DNA from: Takakia lepidozioides | Lineage: Eukaryota; Streptophyta; Takakiopsida; Takakiales; Takakiaceae | Length of the DNA stretch: 60,000 bases | Assembly: GCA_030704615.1 (NCBI GenBank) | Contig: CM060733.1 | Location: 40,116,001-40,176,000, forward strand | Direction of reading: 5' to 3' | Part shown: piece after piece, positions 1 through 12,329 of the stretch | How positions within the stretch are numbered: the stretch's first letter is position 1 | How the letters are laid out: each line of letters starts with the position of its first letter | Notes under the pieces: generated by a model | What the model saw: only the letters and a program-made list of their open reading frames with translations | The model's database searches: none | Told to the model about the DNA's origin: nothing | Program-made: the position numbers and the translations under genes

Positions 1-391
1 CAACTATACTGAGTGAGCTCTGAGTGACAACTTTTATAAGCACATGCATCCTAACTCTCATTGTTATTTGGGGAGGAACTCTGGTCTTCTCGTGGCAGCC
101 TCTATGGCGCACACTTTGTGAGGATATTTTCTCGTCCTCGTAATTGTAAAAGTGAAAGAAACATTTGTAATTGCACAATGTTGGATGCTACAATTGTAGG
201 CCTCATGGTAGTCTTGATTGTATTCAGCCAAGGATTCATTGCATTAATCCCACGGTCATAGGACCATCCTCGGTTATAGGCGACGCATGTTAGTGCTGAC
301 GTGGCTGATGACGGTGCAGTGCCACGTCATCATTTGCCGCCACATCAGCCTGCTGACATGGCGCTCACGCCACGTCAGCGTGGGTGCAGGC
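1..391. other. Non-genic stretch with repeated CCACGTCAGC-type motifs
   Basis: No convincing gene is seen. From about 300 to 450 the motif CCACGTCA(G)C and the palindromic run GTGAGCGTACGCTCAC recur, giving a short GC-rich repeat patch that overlaps the end of the neighbouring minus-strand reading frame. Confidence 0.5.
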
Positions 392-2466
392 TCACGCCAC
401 GTCAGCTGGCGTGAGCGTACGCTCACGCGCAAGGCTCACGCCATTGCGTCGTTGGGATGGCATGCCCAATTGCTGAGGATACTGACTGCCTACACTGCCA
501 CTAGATGGAGCATGCATTCCAACATGCAATACAGAAGCCATAGACATACCAATTCCTCCCCCAAGAGCGGGATTAGGAACATGCACCACAGGTACACTAC
601 CTACACTTCCTACTTTGACAGAGGCACTCGGTGGGGCCGACATACTGCTCGTAGTAGCCCCCATATTCTGAACAGATAAATTTACACCACCGCAACTGGC
701 ATCAAGAAATGGGGAGGGTTTTTGGGTGGTGTACCTGTCAACACCACCCGTCAAAGGCCCTTGTGATACCAGATTTCCCCCATTATCAGAAACTACGTTG
801 GTATTTGGGCTGGGCCGAGTCATTGTTGAACCATATTGAACCCCTTTAGCTACTGTGCAATCAAAATCAGCACGAAGGGAAGAGTCAAAGGAGCCATGTA
901 TGGGCAGTCTAGGATGCCCGCTATCATGACCACCAAAGGAGAGTTGATCCACCAAGTCACCATCTTCTTGACTACAGGCTTCCATCCCATCCGTTAGTGG
1001 AGCCATCGGGGGATCTGAGTTAGTTTCTGGCAATAAAGGAAAGTCGCTAGCAACACACCGTGGATCCACCATCACCGGATTATAGATTACCTCTTCTTGA
1101 GCACCTTGTTCTAAACCCATTATACCCGCACCCAATCCTTTGCTAGATTCAAGCACATCTTTTTCCGAGTTAGGATCGGGCAGAAGCCTGTCACCCATTC
1201 TTCCCTGACCAGATCGCAGCCAGGGTAGATGGTCACCCTCTATCTTGAAGCAAGTTTTAACAATTCAATCAAGGTAAGAGTAGAATGACCCATCACCTGG
1301 TACTTTAAAGCTTAAGCGGCAGGGATGAGCAGTTGCGGATGAGGCTCGGCAGGATCACGAAACAAAACAGAGCAAGAGACCAACTTCACCACGTCGTGCG
1401 ATTGTGACTCGTAGATGCCCAGTGCTAACCACTCCCACGCCTCTGCCGTTTTGACCCAGAAGCTCACCCTCTTCCCTTCTTGCCAAGTGCGAGAGAGAAT
1501 CGTCGTAACAGGGTAGTCGTCCAAATTGGCAGAGACCCGCGGACAAACCACACACTGATGATTAAACACTGAACCCAAAATAACTATGTCGGATGATCGA
1601 GCGATCAGGGCATCACCTCGCAGCCCGTTGAAAATGTGTGCATACGTCGGCACCAACTCACAGAGCCTAAACTGGAATCGTAGTGCCTTCAAAACAAAAG
1701 CCCTAGTCCCTCTTAGCATCAACGACAACCATACATCACCTACAAAATCAGCAGGCTGATAAAGAGCTGGGCCATGAAGAGTAGAAAGAGGAAAATGAAG
1801 TCCAAGTTCAGGCCACGTCAACTGTCGATGCTGGAGGAAGCGAGCCTTGATCACGCTGCTGGGCAATTGCGCCGAGTTGCGCAATCCGAGTTCTTACTGG
1901 GCAAGACGAGCAGCACGAGTCTGCGCAAATGCGTTTCTGGACAGGGAATGAGCAAGCAAAACTTTGTGTCTCCGTGTGAACTCTACCACATCACGTTGAA
2001 CGGCATTCTCAATGCACTTGAACCAAGAACGATCAGTGTCACCAAGCGAATCGTCAGGTGTTTGGGATAGTGCGTTCTCCCTGTCACGTTCTTCATCTGC
2101 CCTTCTAGCTTCAAAATAATCGGGTCTCGGGTCTATGAAATTATCAAAGTTATAGTAATCATGATCACAACTATCCAGCGAACTAGACGACCGTGCAGGA
2201 CTGGGTGACCACGCCTCTTCCCCTACAAGATCAGCATAATCGCTAGGACTTGGTGAGTTTAAACGAACAACAAGACTCAAATCGATAGCGTTGTCTCCAG
2301 GTACGATTGACACCGGCAGGGCAAGAGTGCCAGGCGGCGCAAGGGATGGAAGGTTAGCAGGATTGGTAAGACTAGCAGAAAGCGTAACGAGCAGATCAAG
2401 CTGAATGTGCAAGCGCTCTTCCTCACGACTGACAACGCAGCTAGAGACCGAAACATGCGACGCCAT
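392..2466 (-). pseudogene. Unrecognised interrupted protein-coding region
   Basis: Three long minus-strand reading frames follow each other. The first (start MASHVSVSS at 2466, possibly 2493) and the second (to 1312) are in the same frame and are separated only by a TAA at 1894-1896. The third (1198-392, 268 residues, Gly/Ser/Pro/Val-rich at its C-terminal end) is in a different frame; a CAG|GTGATG donor-like site near 1290 could mark an intron. The first block is acidic and Ser-rich, the second has a mixed hydrophobic pattern, and no family motif is recognised. The single in-frame stop between two otherwise open blocks suggests a decaying gene or a transposon-encoded gag-like protein. A TATA-like element lies about 90 bases upstream of the Met at 2466. 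Confidence 0.4.
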
Positions 2467-2552
2467 CACAGGAAAGGTAAGCAAGATTAGCACATAAGCA
2501 AAAGGAAAGCATGACAGCGAAAAAGAACACAGAGACGGGACGGGTTGAGGCC

Positions 2553-2566
2553 ATCTTTATACAGCC
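2553..2566 (-). promoter_or_regulatory. TATA-box-like element
   Basis: On the minus strand the sequence reads TGTATAAAGATGG, about 90 bases upstream of the ATG at 2466, a normal plant TATA-to-start spacing. A second TATAAAG lies near 2855-2870 in a similar GCGGCGGCC context. Assignment is by sequence and position only. Confidence 0.35.
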
Positions 2567-2569
2567 CTG

Positions 2570-3107
2570 ATGAGCGCTAACACATCACATAAACCGCCGC
2601 TGCAGGAGATTAGGGAAAGGACAATCAATGGCACCCAACGGCTCTCCACCATAAAACAAGATGGGAGAATAATCTCATGTCCTCTCAAGTATAGAACAAA
2701 ACGACAAGGGGCGAGCAAGGAGGAGCGTGCATTCACGCGAGAGGAGGATCTCAACAAGCGAACTGACATAAAATCATACACACGTATTGCAATTAGAAAG
2801 CTTTACACATCTACATGCATCAAAGTATATGAGTTGCTTGACACAAGGTCAGGCCGCCGCTTTATACAAACCCTAGCTGCATGCCTTCCTGACGCGTGGC
2901 GAGGCGTGTCATGCTGAGGCCGCGGCGCCACATCAAAACCCTAGATCTATTGAACGGCCATGATGCAGCCACAAGCCATAACTAACCCTGGCTAATGATA
3001 TCTTTGTACCGGTTCAACGGTTATTTAAGCCAAAAAATTATACTACGAATGAGTATCGCCGCTTTGGATGAATAAGGTGAATCTATGATGAGGAAAGTTT
3101 GGGGCAT
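2570..3107. other. Intergenic stretch up to duplicated block A
   Basis: No supported gene. It holds the second TATA-like motif on the minus strand. Sequence shared with block B begins close to 3108. Confidence 0.4.
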
Positions 3108-3919
3108 CACAAAACAATCTTCGCATTTGCAACTCTTTCAATTTGGACCTAGTTATGGTTGGATCAAAATAGGAGGGTGACCCATTTCAGGCATGTAAGG
3201 TTAAGAACCTGTGTAGTGCACAAACTTGTTCAATGTGCTTCCTAATGTTTGTTCTCAAATGTTGGGTTCAAACAAGATGAGGCCGAACACCTTTGGGACC
3301 AGTGACAAAGCTGTCTGCAGACTTCAAGGGCTGCTGAGCTTTCTCAAAAGATTCTCAGAATCCATCCATGTTTTTGTTATTATTAGTTTTATTATACCCC
3401 TCTTGAGTGGGGTATCCGCGATCTGGTACAACAAACATGGAAGGTCATTCTACACCATATCATATTCTTGCAATTGTTGTCTTTACTGTTGTCTCTGAAC
3501 CCAGGATCAGGGTAAAGAGCATCTTGGAATCAATTTGGTCCCATGCCAAAAGCACTCCCCGTATGTCCTTATAGATTTTGATACGAATTCCCAATCCCAC
3601 ATGCCTCCTTCGTAAGGACGAGACGAATGATTCACCTCACTGGGTACCCCAATCTTGAGATTGTTTCCAAGTTACCACCAAAAGAGCGCTACAAAGGCAA
3701 CTTGGTCTCAAAATTGATGTTAATTATCCTTCGCTCAGAAAGTTTCAGAATACCTAATTTAAAGACTACCATAATCAAGATGTACAGAAGTTGAAGAGGG
3801 GAAAAGATGTGGCAGAACAATCCACATCAAGCGGAAGGAAGGTGGATAGGTTTCAGATGCAAGCTCATGCTGTCCATCCCTTGGTCAAAAGGCAGTACTG
3901 GACCTCATGAACCTAGTTA

Positions 3920-6900
3920 TCAGAGGGAGGACTCAGTGATAGGCACTCGCGACAGCTTGAGATGATCAACTGTACACCAGAGGCTCACATGTTCACTCAG
4001 AACTTCGACAAACCTGGAGAGTCCACCCTCATACACTGAATTGCTAACACATCCGGCCAAACCATCTGCCTTCGCCTCAATACCTCAAGCCTAGTTCCCA
4101 CTTTGCAATCTGAAAAGTAATGGCGTCAAGCCAGCATTCTAGCAGTTCCTGCTAAGGATGGAGGCCAGTTCCATGGATTTTACAAAGGAAGGATGAGGAC
4201 GCATATCACAGTACCGAAGGTCGGCGGCGCTTTCTGGGGCGAGTGCGAGGATATCTTGCATGCTGGTCTTGTGGAGAGACAGGCCTTTGTAGCTGCATCA
4301 GTTCAGGTACATATCGTGCATGTTACTCATTTCCAGTATAAAAAATACAAGGAATATATAGAACTCAGCAAGGAGATCTTTGGGTATTGTTGGCTAGGAA
4401 CTTTGCCGTCGAGTTTCCCTTGGTTTCCGTTGGGCATGCATTGAAAATCTTGTTTGGGACTATCCCTTTTCTGCTCGTCCGAAAAGGGCCCGGGGTCCAT
4501 GGGACAAGGCGACAACAAGTAGTCTGAGGAGTACATTCTCTCTATCTGCAGTTTGAACTATAAACAGCCTACCAAGTAGCAACCAAAACTACTTTCCCAT
4601 CCACCACAAATGCCACTGTCTAGATTTACGCTATCTTCTGATGATAAAAAACTTTTAAGGGGACATGATAAACCACTAAACTACTGAAGTTTGACCAAAT
4701 GCTCGAGAACATCAAAGAAGCACAAGAAGTTGTAAACTCACCAGAGCACTACGTATAGGATGTAGAACTTGACTATGAGTCCAAACTTGGGGCTTTTGAT
4801 GACACTGGATCTCCTGCATGGGCAGATTTAAGATCTCTTTAGCCTGAGTCCAAACTTGGGGCTTCTGATGACACAGGATCTCCTGCATGGGCACATTTAA
4901 GATCTCTTTAGCCTGAGTCCAAACTTGGGGCTTCTGATGACACTGGATCTCCTGCATGGGCAGATTTAAGATCTCTTTAGCCAGTGACAGTGAATGTTAA
5001 TCCATCTCATGATTTGACTCAGACTGCTAAAGCTTCTCACTGCTGATTATGTATGTTCCCTTAATCATAGAGATCATAGAGACCATAACCATACCAATAG
5101 AGACCAGCGGTTGCCAAAATTTTCCCTACTCCAAAGGTGTCACTCAGTACCCTGTTCAAGTAGTAAGTTAAGATACACTTTAACCTCAGAAGCTATGTAG
5201 ATCCACTGACAGACTAAGAACTACATATCAGGGACCAGAGACACTGCATAGGCAGTTGACAAGGCTAGAAATGCCTACAAAATCTATGTACCGGAAGTCA
5301 CTGTCAATTTGCCTAAATCAGGACTGCTACTGTAGCAAACCACTTGGCATATGAATAAACAGCTTTTAATTGTGATAGCACTCACACTATCTGTCTCACC
5401 TCCAGCTCCCTCATAGCATCTGCCGCTCCTCTCCGTCTGGCTTGCAGTTCCATTATGCAGCTCCCCATCTGTTCTTCCAGCAAGGCCTGGTGAGCACCAC
5501 GACCAATCAGTGTATTTATTGATTTCAGTTTGGAGCTCTCGACAGTGACCAGAATAAAGTTGCTGTAATCCTCACCCCAGAAACATCAAATGTAAACCCT
5601 CGAAGCAGTTGCAAACTAATGGGATTTATTTGTATCCACAGACACTATTGGGCACTACGAAGAGGGCCATAAACAGTTCCAGCTGTTGGTGCTCTAACTC
5701 CTCAAAAGCATAACGACCAAAGAGAACCATGCCAACTTTATCATAGGGAGCATTGATCAATCATGCATGCAACAGTAACATTCCAACCAGTATTGTGAGT
5801 GGCACAGTTCCGATGAGTGGCTGAGATAAATGAGCCTCAATGAGAGGGTTTTTGGATCATGCAATACTATCATGTCCATGGGCCTTAATGCACACAATAA
5901 CACATCCACCACGTGAGACACAGTTTCCTCCAGGCTTCCTCCCTTCCACACCCTATATTTGCTTACTCGAAACATTGAGATGGACATACCTTCTCATGCC
6001 GCAGACGTCTGTTCTCATCATCCAATATTTTGTATTTCTCTATGGATGGACTTCTTTGTTGTGTACATAAGAGGTACCTCATTTGTGCAACAAGCCTAAC
6101 AGCTTTCTCTTTATCTGCAACAGCACATGCCAGGATTTTTGCACCCTCAATCTGTTGTGTCTTCAAGCGCTCTGATATCAAGCATTCCTGTAAAATTCTC
6201 CCTGTCAGGGCTTCATTCTGTTTCTCCAGCGAAGAAAGAGCCACACGAAGATTGTCACACTCTTTCATATGAGATGCATCCCCAAGCACATTCTCCTGCC
6301 TCACCATAGCCGACCCATCTTTTAATGCAATATTTTGCATAGGATAAGACTCCTGGCTCACGAGCGGGAAGTTCTCATATGCTGCAGAGAATAGCTCCAG
6401 TTGCACTTTATTCCTCTCCAGTTGAGCACTATTCCTCTCTTTCACCAATACTGAATTTTCTGACAAAAGTATCTCATACTCCTGTTGAAGATTTCCACAT
6501 TTCGTCTCGAGTTCCTTCACATGGCTTTTAGATACTTGAAGGGCTTCCTGAAATTCCTTTTTCTCTTCCAACCTTTTGCCCATGAGGAGGTTGTGCTCCC
6601 CTTGCAGACTCTCAAAACCCGTCTCCAGTTTCTCCAATGTGTTCTTGCACTCATCAAGTGCTGTCTGACATGAGTCTCGCTCTCTTGTCATCTCTACCAT
6701 TCTCGACAAGTCATCTCTGCGCAGGCTTTTACATTCAGCTTCCAGTTTCTCCGCTTTGCTCTCAAACATTCTACAATCTGCCTCAAGAACCTCCCACTGT
6801 TTGGTAAGTTCTGCCAGGTGACTCTGACGTAGGTTTTCACACTCAGATTCGAGCTTCTCTACTTTCTTATTGGACTCTTCAAGGGATTCCTTCAGGGTGA

Positions 6901-9900
6901 CCTTGTCAATAACCAACTGTATATTGGACTTTTGGAGATTACGTTTCTCCTGGGTCACTTTTGCCATCAAGTCATCTTGCTCTTCCAACCTTTTGCCCAT
7001 AAGGAGGTTGTGCTCCCCTTGCAGACTCTCAAAACCTGTCCGCAGTTTTTCCAACGTGTCCTTGCACTCATCAAGTGCTGTCTGACATGAGTCTCGCTCT
7101 CTTGTCATCTCTACCATACTCAACAAGTGATCTTTTCGCATGCTTTTACATTCAGCTTCCAGTTTCTCTGCTTTGTTCTCAAACATCCTACGATCTGCCT
7201 CAAGAACCTCCCGCTGTTTGGCAAGTTCTGCCTGGTGACTCTGACGTAAGCTTTCACCCTCAGACTCGAGCTTCTCTGCTTTCCTATTGGACTCTTCCAT
7301 GAGGAGTTTGTGCTCCCCTTGCAGACTCCTAAAACCTGTCTCCACTTTCTCCTGGCTCACGAGCTGGAAGTTCTCATATTCTGCAGAGAATAGCTCCAAT
7401 TGAGCACTATTCCTCTCTTTCACCAATACTGAATTTTCTGACAAAAGTATCTCATACTCCCGTTGAAGATTTCCACATTTCATCTCGAGTTCCTCTACAT
7501 GGCTTTTAGATATTTGAAGGGCTTCCTGAAATTCCTTTTTCTCTTCCAACCTTTTGCCCATGAGGAGGTTGTGCTCCCCTTGCAGACTCTCAAAACCCGT
7601 CTCCAGTTTCTCCAATGTGTCCTTGCACTCATCAAGCGCTGTCTGACATGAGTCTCGCTCTCTTGTCATCTCTACCATACTTGACAAGTGATCTCTGTGC
7701 ATGCGTTTACATTTAGCTTCCAGTTTCTCCGCTTTGCTCTCAAACATTCTACAATCTGCCTCAAGAACCTCCCGCTGTTTGGCAAGTTCTGCCTGGTGAC
7801 TCTGGTGACTCTGACATAGACTTTCACACTCAGACTGGAGCTTCTCTGCTTTCCTATTGGACTCTTCAAGGGATTCCTCCAGGGTGTTCTTGTCAATAAC
7901 CAACTGTCTATTCCACTTTTGGAGAGAACGTCTCTCCTGGATCACTCTTACCATCTTAGCTGCCCCGAGTTGTTGGCTGCCTTCCACATTCATGAGAGTT
8001 TCCTTCACTTTGGTGAGCTCTTCCTCCAATCGAAACTTCTCTTCCAATACCACCTAGTACAGAGTTCAAAGTCACTGACAGTTTTTAGCCATTGCATCTG
8101 AAGGACTGCAGGATCTCAATGTGTCACACTTTTCAGGAATAGCTGTGTCCAGGATCTTCGAGAGGTTCGACTTACTGGCGTAAGGTTAAGAAACTCTTTC
8201 TCCCTATTTTATTCCACTGGGTGTTTCTCAGCTCTGCAGAAACTCTCCATACAAAACCGATTTTTGCTAGTTTTATGTCTTCATGTTCTACCTTGTCCCA
8301 TAGATCCTCGTGGCCCTCTGCGGAGCTGTAAGTATCTTTGTTTAATTCCTTTCTTGTTCCATATAACTCTACAGAAAGTGCACGCGAAAGTTCATGACAA
8401 CCCATCACAGAAGCGAGGTAAACTGAGTCTTGAAGAACATATTCTTATCATCAAGAAGAAACATGCTATCAACCCGAAGGAAGGCTGATTATCAAAAAAG
8501 GATTGGCTATGGAGTATCCAACTAACAATGATTGCTAGATTGCTTGTTGACCTGGTGTTTGTGGCGTAATGTGTCGCCAACTTCTCTATGTTGCTCTCTC
8601 ATTTGCTAGGCTGCAAGCAATTCTGAGGTGGTCCCCTCTTTTTCAGACTCTTCCATGAGGCGGCACAGTTAAGGGCCCTAAAGCTCTGCCTGTACCCTGT
8701 ACAGATTCAATAGTATTGTTAAAAAGTAGAATTTGAGATCTTCATAGAATAGGGCAGTGATGAGGGGACCTGGTAATCAATCAGATGTCAACTAAGTCTT
8801 GTAACCAACTTGAAGTTGTTTTATCGGGAACATTTTTAACAATCTTTCATGCTTCCAGGCCTCCAGCTTGAAAGTCTACTAGAGAGAACAGATGGTTGAC
8901 CACATGTGATGTTCCTGTTGGTCCCGAAAACAGAAGTACAACAGCAAAAGCAATGTTCATGTCCTAATGTTCATGTTCATGGTTCGAGTCACCTATACCT
9001 GCTGTTCCTGGTGCAACTTCTTGCAATCGGACTCTAACTTCTGTGTTTTGAGCTCCCAATCTTGAACAAGTGCTGCAGATTCTTGTACCACTTCCTGCTT
9101 CACCACAAACTTCTGTTTTGCGAACCTCAACCCTGCCTCCAAATCCTTTGTTTTTGTGTTAAGGCCATTGAGTTGTGTGCCCAATCTTTGTTTGTCGGTT
9201 GCTAGTATAGAGAGCTCCTCAGTGACCTTGGATTTCTCCTCCTCCAACCGCAACTTCTCTCCAGCTATATCCTGCTTCTGCAAGCGCAGGTTCTCACAGT
9301 CTAGTTCTACCATCTTCAGCTTGCTTGAAACCTCATTCCAAAGGCTTAGGGAACTCTCTTTACAAACTTTCACAGCTTGATTAGTGGCTCTCATTTCATT
9401 TACCAGCTTCTCCTTGCTCACTGCTAGTTTCCGAAAAGAACTTTCTGTCTCTGCAACACCCTGGACTTCCTCCGATTCTGAACTCGTCGCCTCCAGGTTC
9501 TGTATTGATGGGCTCTGTTCATCCCTACTCACTACTGATTGTGGACTTGCCCTTTCACTTTCATTTAAATCCCGGACCTCCACAGTGTCAGACGTTCGAG
9601 TTTTGCATATGAATTCCTGAATGGTTGACATCCAAATGGGGAATTCATACCCCTGTCAGTCAACAAATTATTGATGCGATACCTAGGGATTAAGACAAAA
9701 GGACTTCCCATATCATTGTGGCAATTTCAACCACAAAACATCACGTCTGCATTGCTGCATGCACGGCGGAAGAGAAAAAGTGTTTTGTCTTCCACATATA
9801 TAAGCCTTTCAGGCCCATGGGAAGACTCTCCAATGCCTGATAGGACTCCAACAAAGTAAATGCACAGGCCATGACAAAACCAGGAACTAAAATAGGCATT

Positions 9901-12329
9901 TGCATGGGTAATACATTTGGTAATACCGTACACAGGGAAGAGGGCAGCTAAGCTTGAAAACCGAAGATAGCAAAAGCAAAGATGAAGGTTAGAAAATTGC
10001 AGCAGAGAAAAGATTATTAATGACATGTGGGCCCCAGCAGGTTTTAGTGAGGTCCTTGGTCAGTATAGTCATGTCCAAGAGCCAAGTTCCCATCTAAAAA
10101 CTCAGATTCAAGTAGCATTCAAGTAGTATTCCTCTAGCAAAAGAGGGTGGTAGAGTACCTGATATTTTTGCACATCTGCTGTTAGAGCTTGAATACTCTC
10201 AAGGGTAACTGTTTGTTGAAACCCAATGGCAGACACGGTAGCCTCCACCTCCCTTTCCAACTCGAACAATGCAACAGCCAAATTCCCTCGTTGCTGTCTT
10301 TCGTATTCACTATCCACCTAAGACAGGTAAGAAGAACTGTGACTGCAATACTTCATAATGAAGGAATGAAAATCCCCTTTCAGGTTTAGATGCCGGACAA
10401 TGAGGATTATAATGGCAATCCTGTGTAACCCACCGTCTGCCAGGTTCACTAAATGATGTTGCTGCGACTTAGGGCAATTCACCATGACAAGTTGTGGCCT
10501 ACCAGCTTCACAACTAGCACTAAATATATCATCATGGCTTGAAACTCCTGTGGATACATATCTCACAATTTGATCGTCTTTCCAGTCTAGGAAACTTATA
10601 GCAGGAGGAAGACGTTGCATTAGTGGCACAGATGAAAGCAAACAAGTACCTCAAGCTTGCGCATCTTTGCAACATTTTCTCTCAATCGAGCTTTGGTGCT
10701 GTCCAATGTCTTTTTGACCTCCTCCAGTTCTTCATGCAATCTACATTTCTCATTCTCCAGGGCTGAGGACTCGGTCTTTGCAGTATGAAGCTTTTCATGC
10801 AATGCAGAAAGGGACGCCTCCAGATGTTGAACGTTTGCCTGTCTCAAAAAAGAGAGGTTGGCTACTGAAACGATGAATGCCACGGGAAAAATAGAGAGGA
10901 AGAAAGAAAAAAGACAAATTTGTTAAATGTGCGGGAAGGCCCATGGGACAGATGTGGCAAAAGGGAAGCATCAGCACCAGAAGCAATAGTCACATGCATA
11001 TTTCTTTCCCTTCCTACAATCTTCCTCCAAAATCACCAATTCCAAAGGAGAAGAGCAAGGTGGCAAGGTGGCTCTCAATAACACCATCCACACAGCTCCA
11101 CAACTAAGAAGTTGTTGGCCACCACATGTGGTCCTCTGAAACCATGCATCTTCAATGAGATTCATTCACCCCTCCAGTCAGTCATTCATATTTAGAGTAC
11201 TTGTTGTCTCTCTGGCTGCAAGAAATCATATCCAGCAAAAATGAATGATCACCACTGATAGCAACAGCAAGCAGATGCAACTTAGTTTTAAGTGCTACTA
11301 CCTTGCCTTTCGCCATCTCCACAAGCTTCAATTTAAGAGCTTGACAATCCGCATCCCTTTCAGCAAGGAGCTTCTTCTGCTCTTCTGTTTTCTTTAGCAC
11401 TTGAGCCTCCATCTCTGAAAAACGTTTCTCAGCCATGCCTTTCGCCATCTCCACAAGCTTCAATTTAAGAGCTTGACAATCCGCATCCCTTTCAGCAAGG
11501 AGCTTCTTCTGCTCTTCTGTTTTCTTTAGCACTTGAGCCTCCATCTCTGAAAAACGTTTCTCAGCCATGCAACCTTCTTGTTCTCTTTTTAGCTTCTCTC
11601 TCTTCAGTTCTTCCTCAAGACCTGTCATGCTGGTCAGTGCCTGTGAGCACATATCTGACCATGTATTTTTCTCCCTCTCCATGTCAGCAAGTGACCCCTG
11701 ATTTGCCTGAAGCTCTTGCAGCAGATTCACTTCCCTACGATTTTGCATTTCCCTATCCTGCACCAGACAGGAGAGTTCTGCCCTCTGCATCTCCTGCGAC
11801 AGCCCCACTCTCAACAACTCATGTCCATGGCCATAGTTGCCACCTTGCTCGCCTCCTGGCCGTATCTCAATCACAAACTGCCGTCACACAAATCACATAC
11901 TCTTAGCATTGTCAGCATAGTTCTGAGAATTTTACAAACTGCACTTACCTTTTCTTGAAAACCTGAGTACTTTAGTCACTTGCTAAATACATGTGAAAAC
12001 TATGGAAACCATGGTGCAGAGTGATCAATATACTAATCAATTTACTTATCAAACAATTATAAGCACAGCGGGAGCAGGAAGAATCCAAAGGATACAATAC
12101 TTCAGTTCAAATACGCTACCGGCTCTGCTGACGGAGTCGTAATCACCACTCGTTTTTTATTAGGATATTCAGAGCCAGATTGCTGCATAGCTGGTCCCAG
12201 ATCAACAGAAACATTTGCTAGGTGCTGGTTCTGGGCTAGAGGGGCACCCCATTGTGTCCCCAATAACATTTGCTCTCTCTCTCCTTGACGCAGACTAATA
12301 CCAGGGGTTCCCCTGTTTGGTTGCACCAC
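3920..12329 (-). CDS. Large coiled-coil protein of unknown function (multi-exon)
   Basis: Exons in transcript order are 12120-12329, 11302-11877, 10650-10838, 10159-10317, 8999-9652, 5990-8053, 5400-5486, 4215-4292, 4084-4109 and 3920-4013, with TGA at 3920-3922; at least one 5' exon is not placed. They sum to 4137 bases, 1378 residues plus stop. Every placed junction has GT-AG borders; all are phase 0 except the last intron, after the 26-base exon. The protein is largely heptad-like Glu/Lys/Leu sequence. The 688-residue central exon carries three related repeats with VEMTRERDSCQTALDE and GFESLQGEHNLLM. Near the C-terminus an exon encodes a basic run, PRTRPRKRRRP, that looks like a nuclear localisation signal; the last exon ends VPITESSL. 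A structural nuclear or chromosomal role is possible. I recognise no family. Confidence 0.8.
4777..4983. repeat. 69-bp tandem repeat, three copies
   Basis: Three near-identical 69-base units begin at 4777, 4846 and 4915. They lie in an intron of the coiled-coil gene, between the exons at 5400-5486 and 4215-4292. 69 is a multiple of three and each unit is open on the minus strand (23 codons), with an AG after a pyrimidine-poor stretch. Block B has one partial unit near 26281-26330. Confidence 0.9.
11305..11568 (-). repeat. 132-bp exact tandem duplication inside an exon
   Basis: Units begin at 11305 and 11437 and appear identical. The 132 bases equal 44 codons, so the duplication adds 44 coiled-coil residues (unit beginning MAEKRFSEMEAQVLKK) without breaking the frame. 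Block B has one unit (about 29055-29187). Confidence 0.92.
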
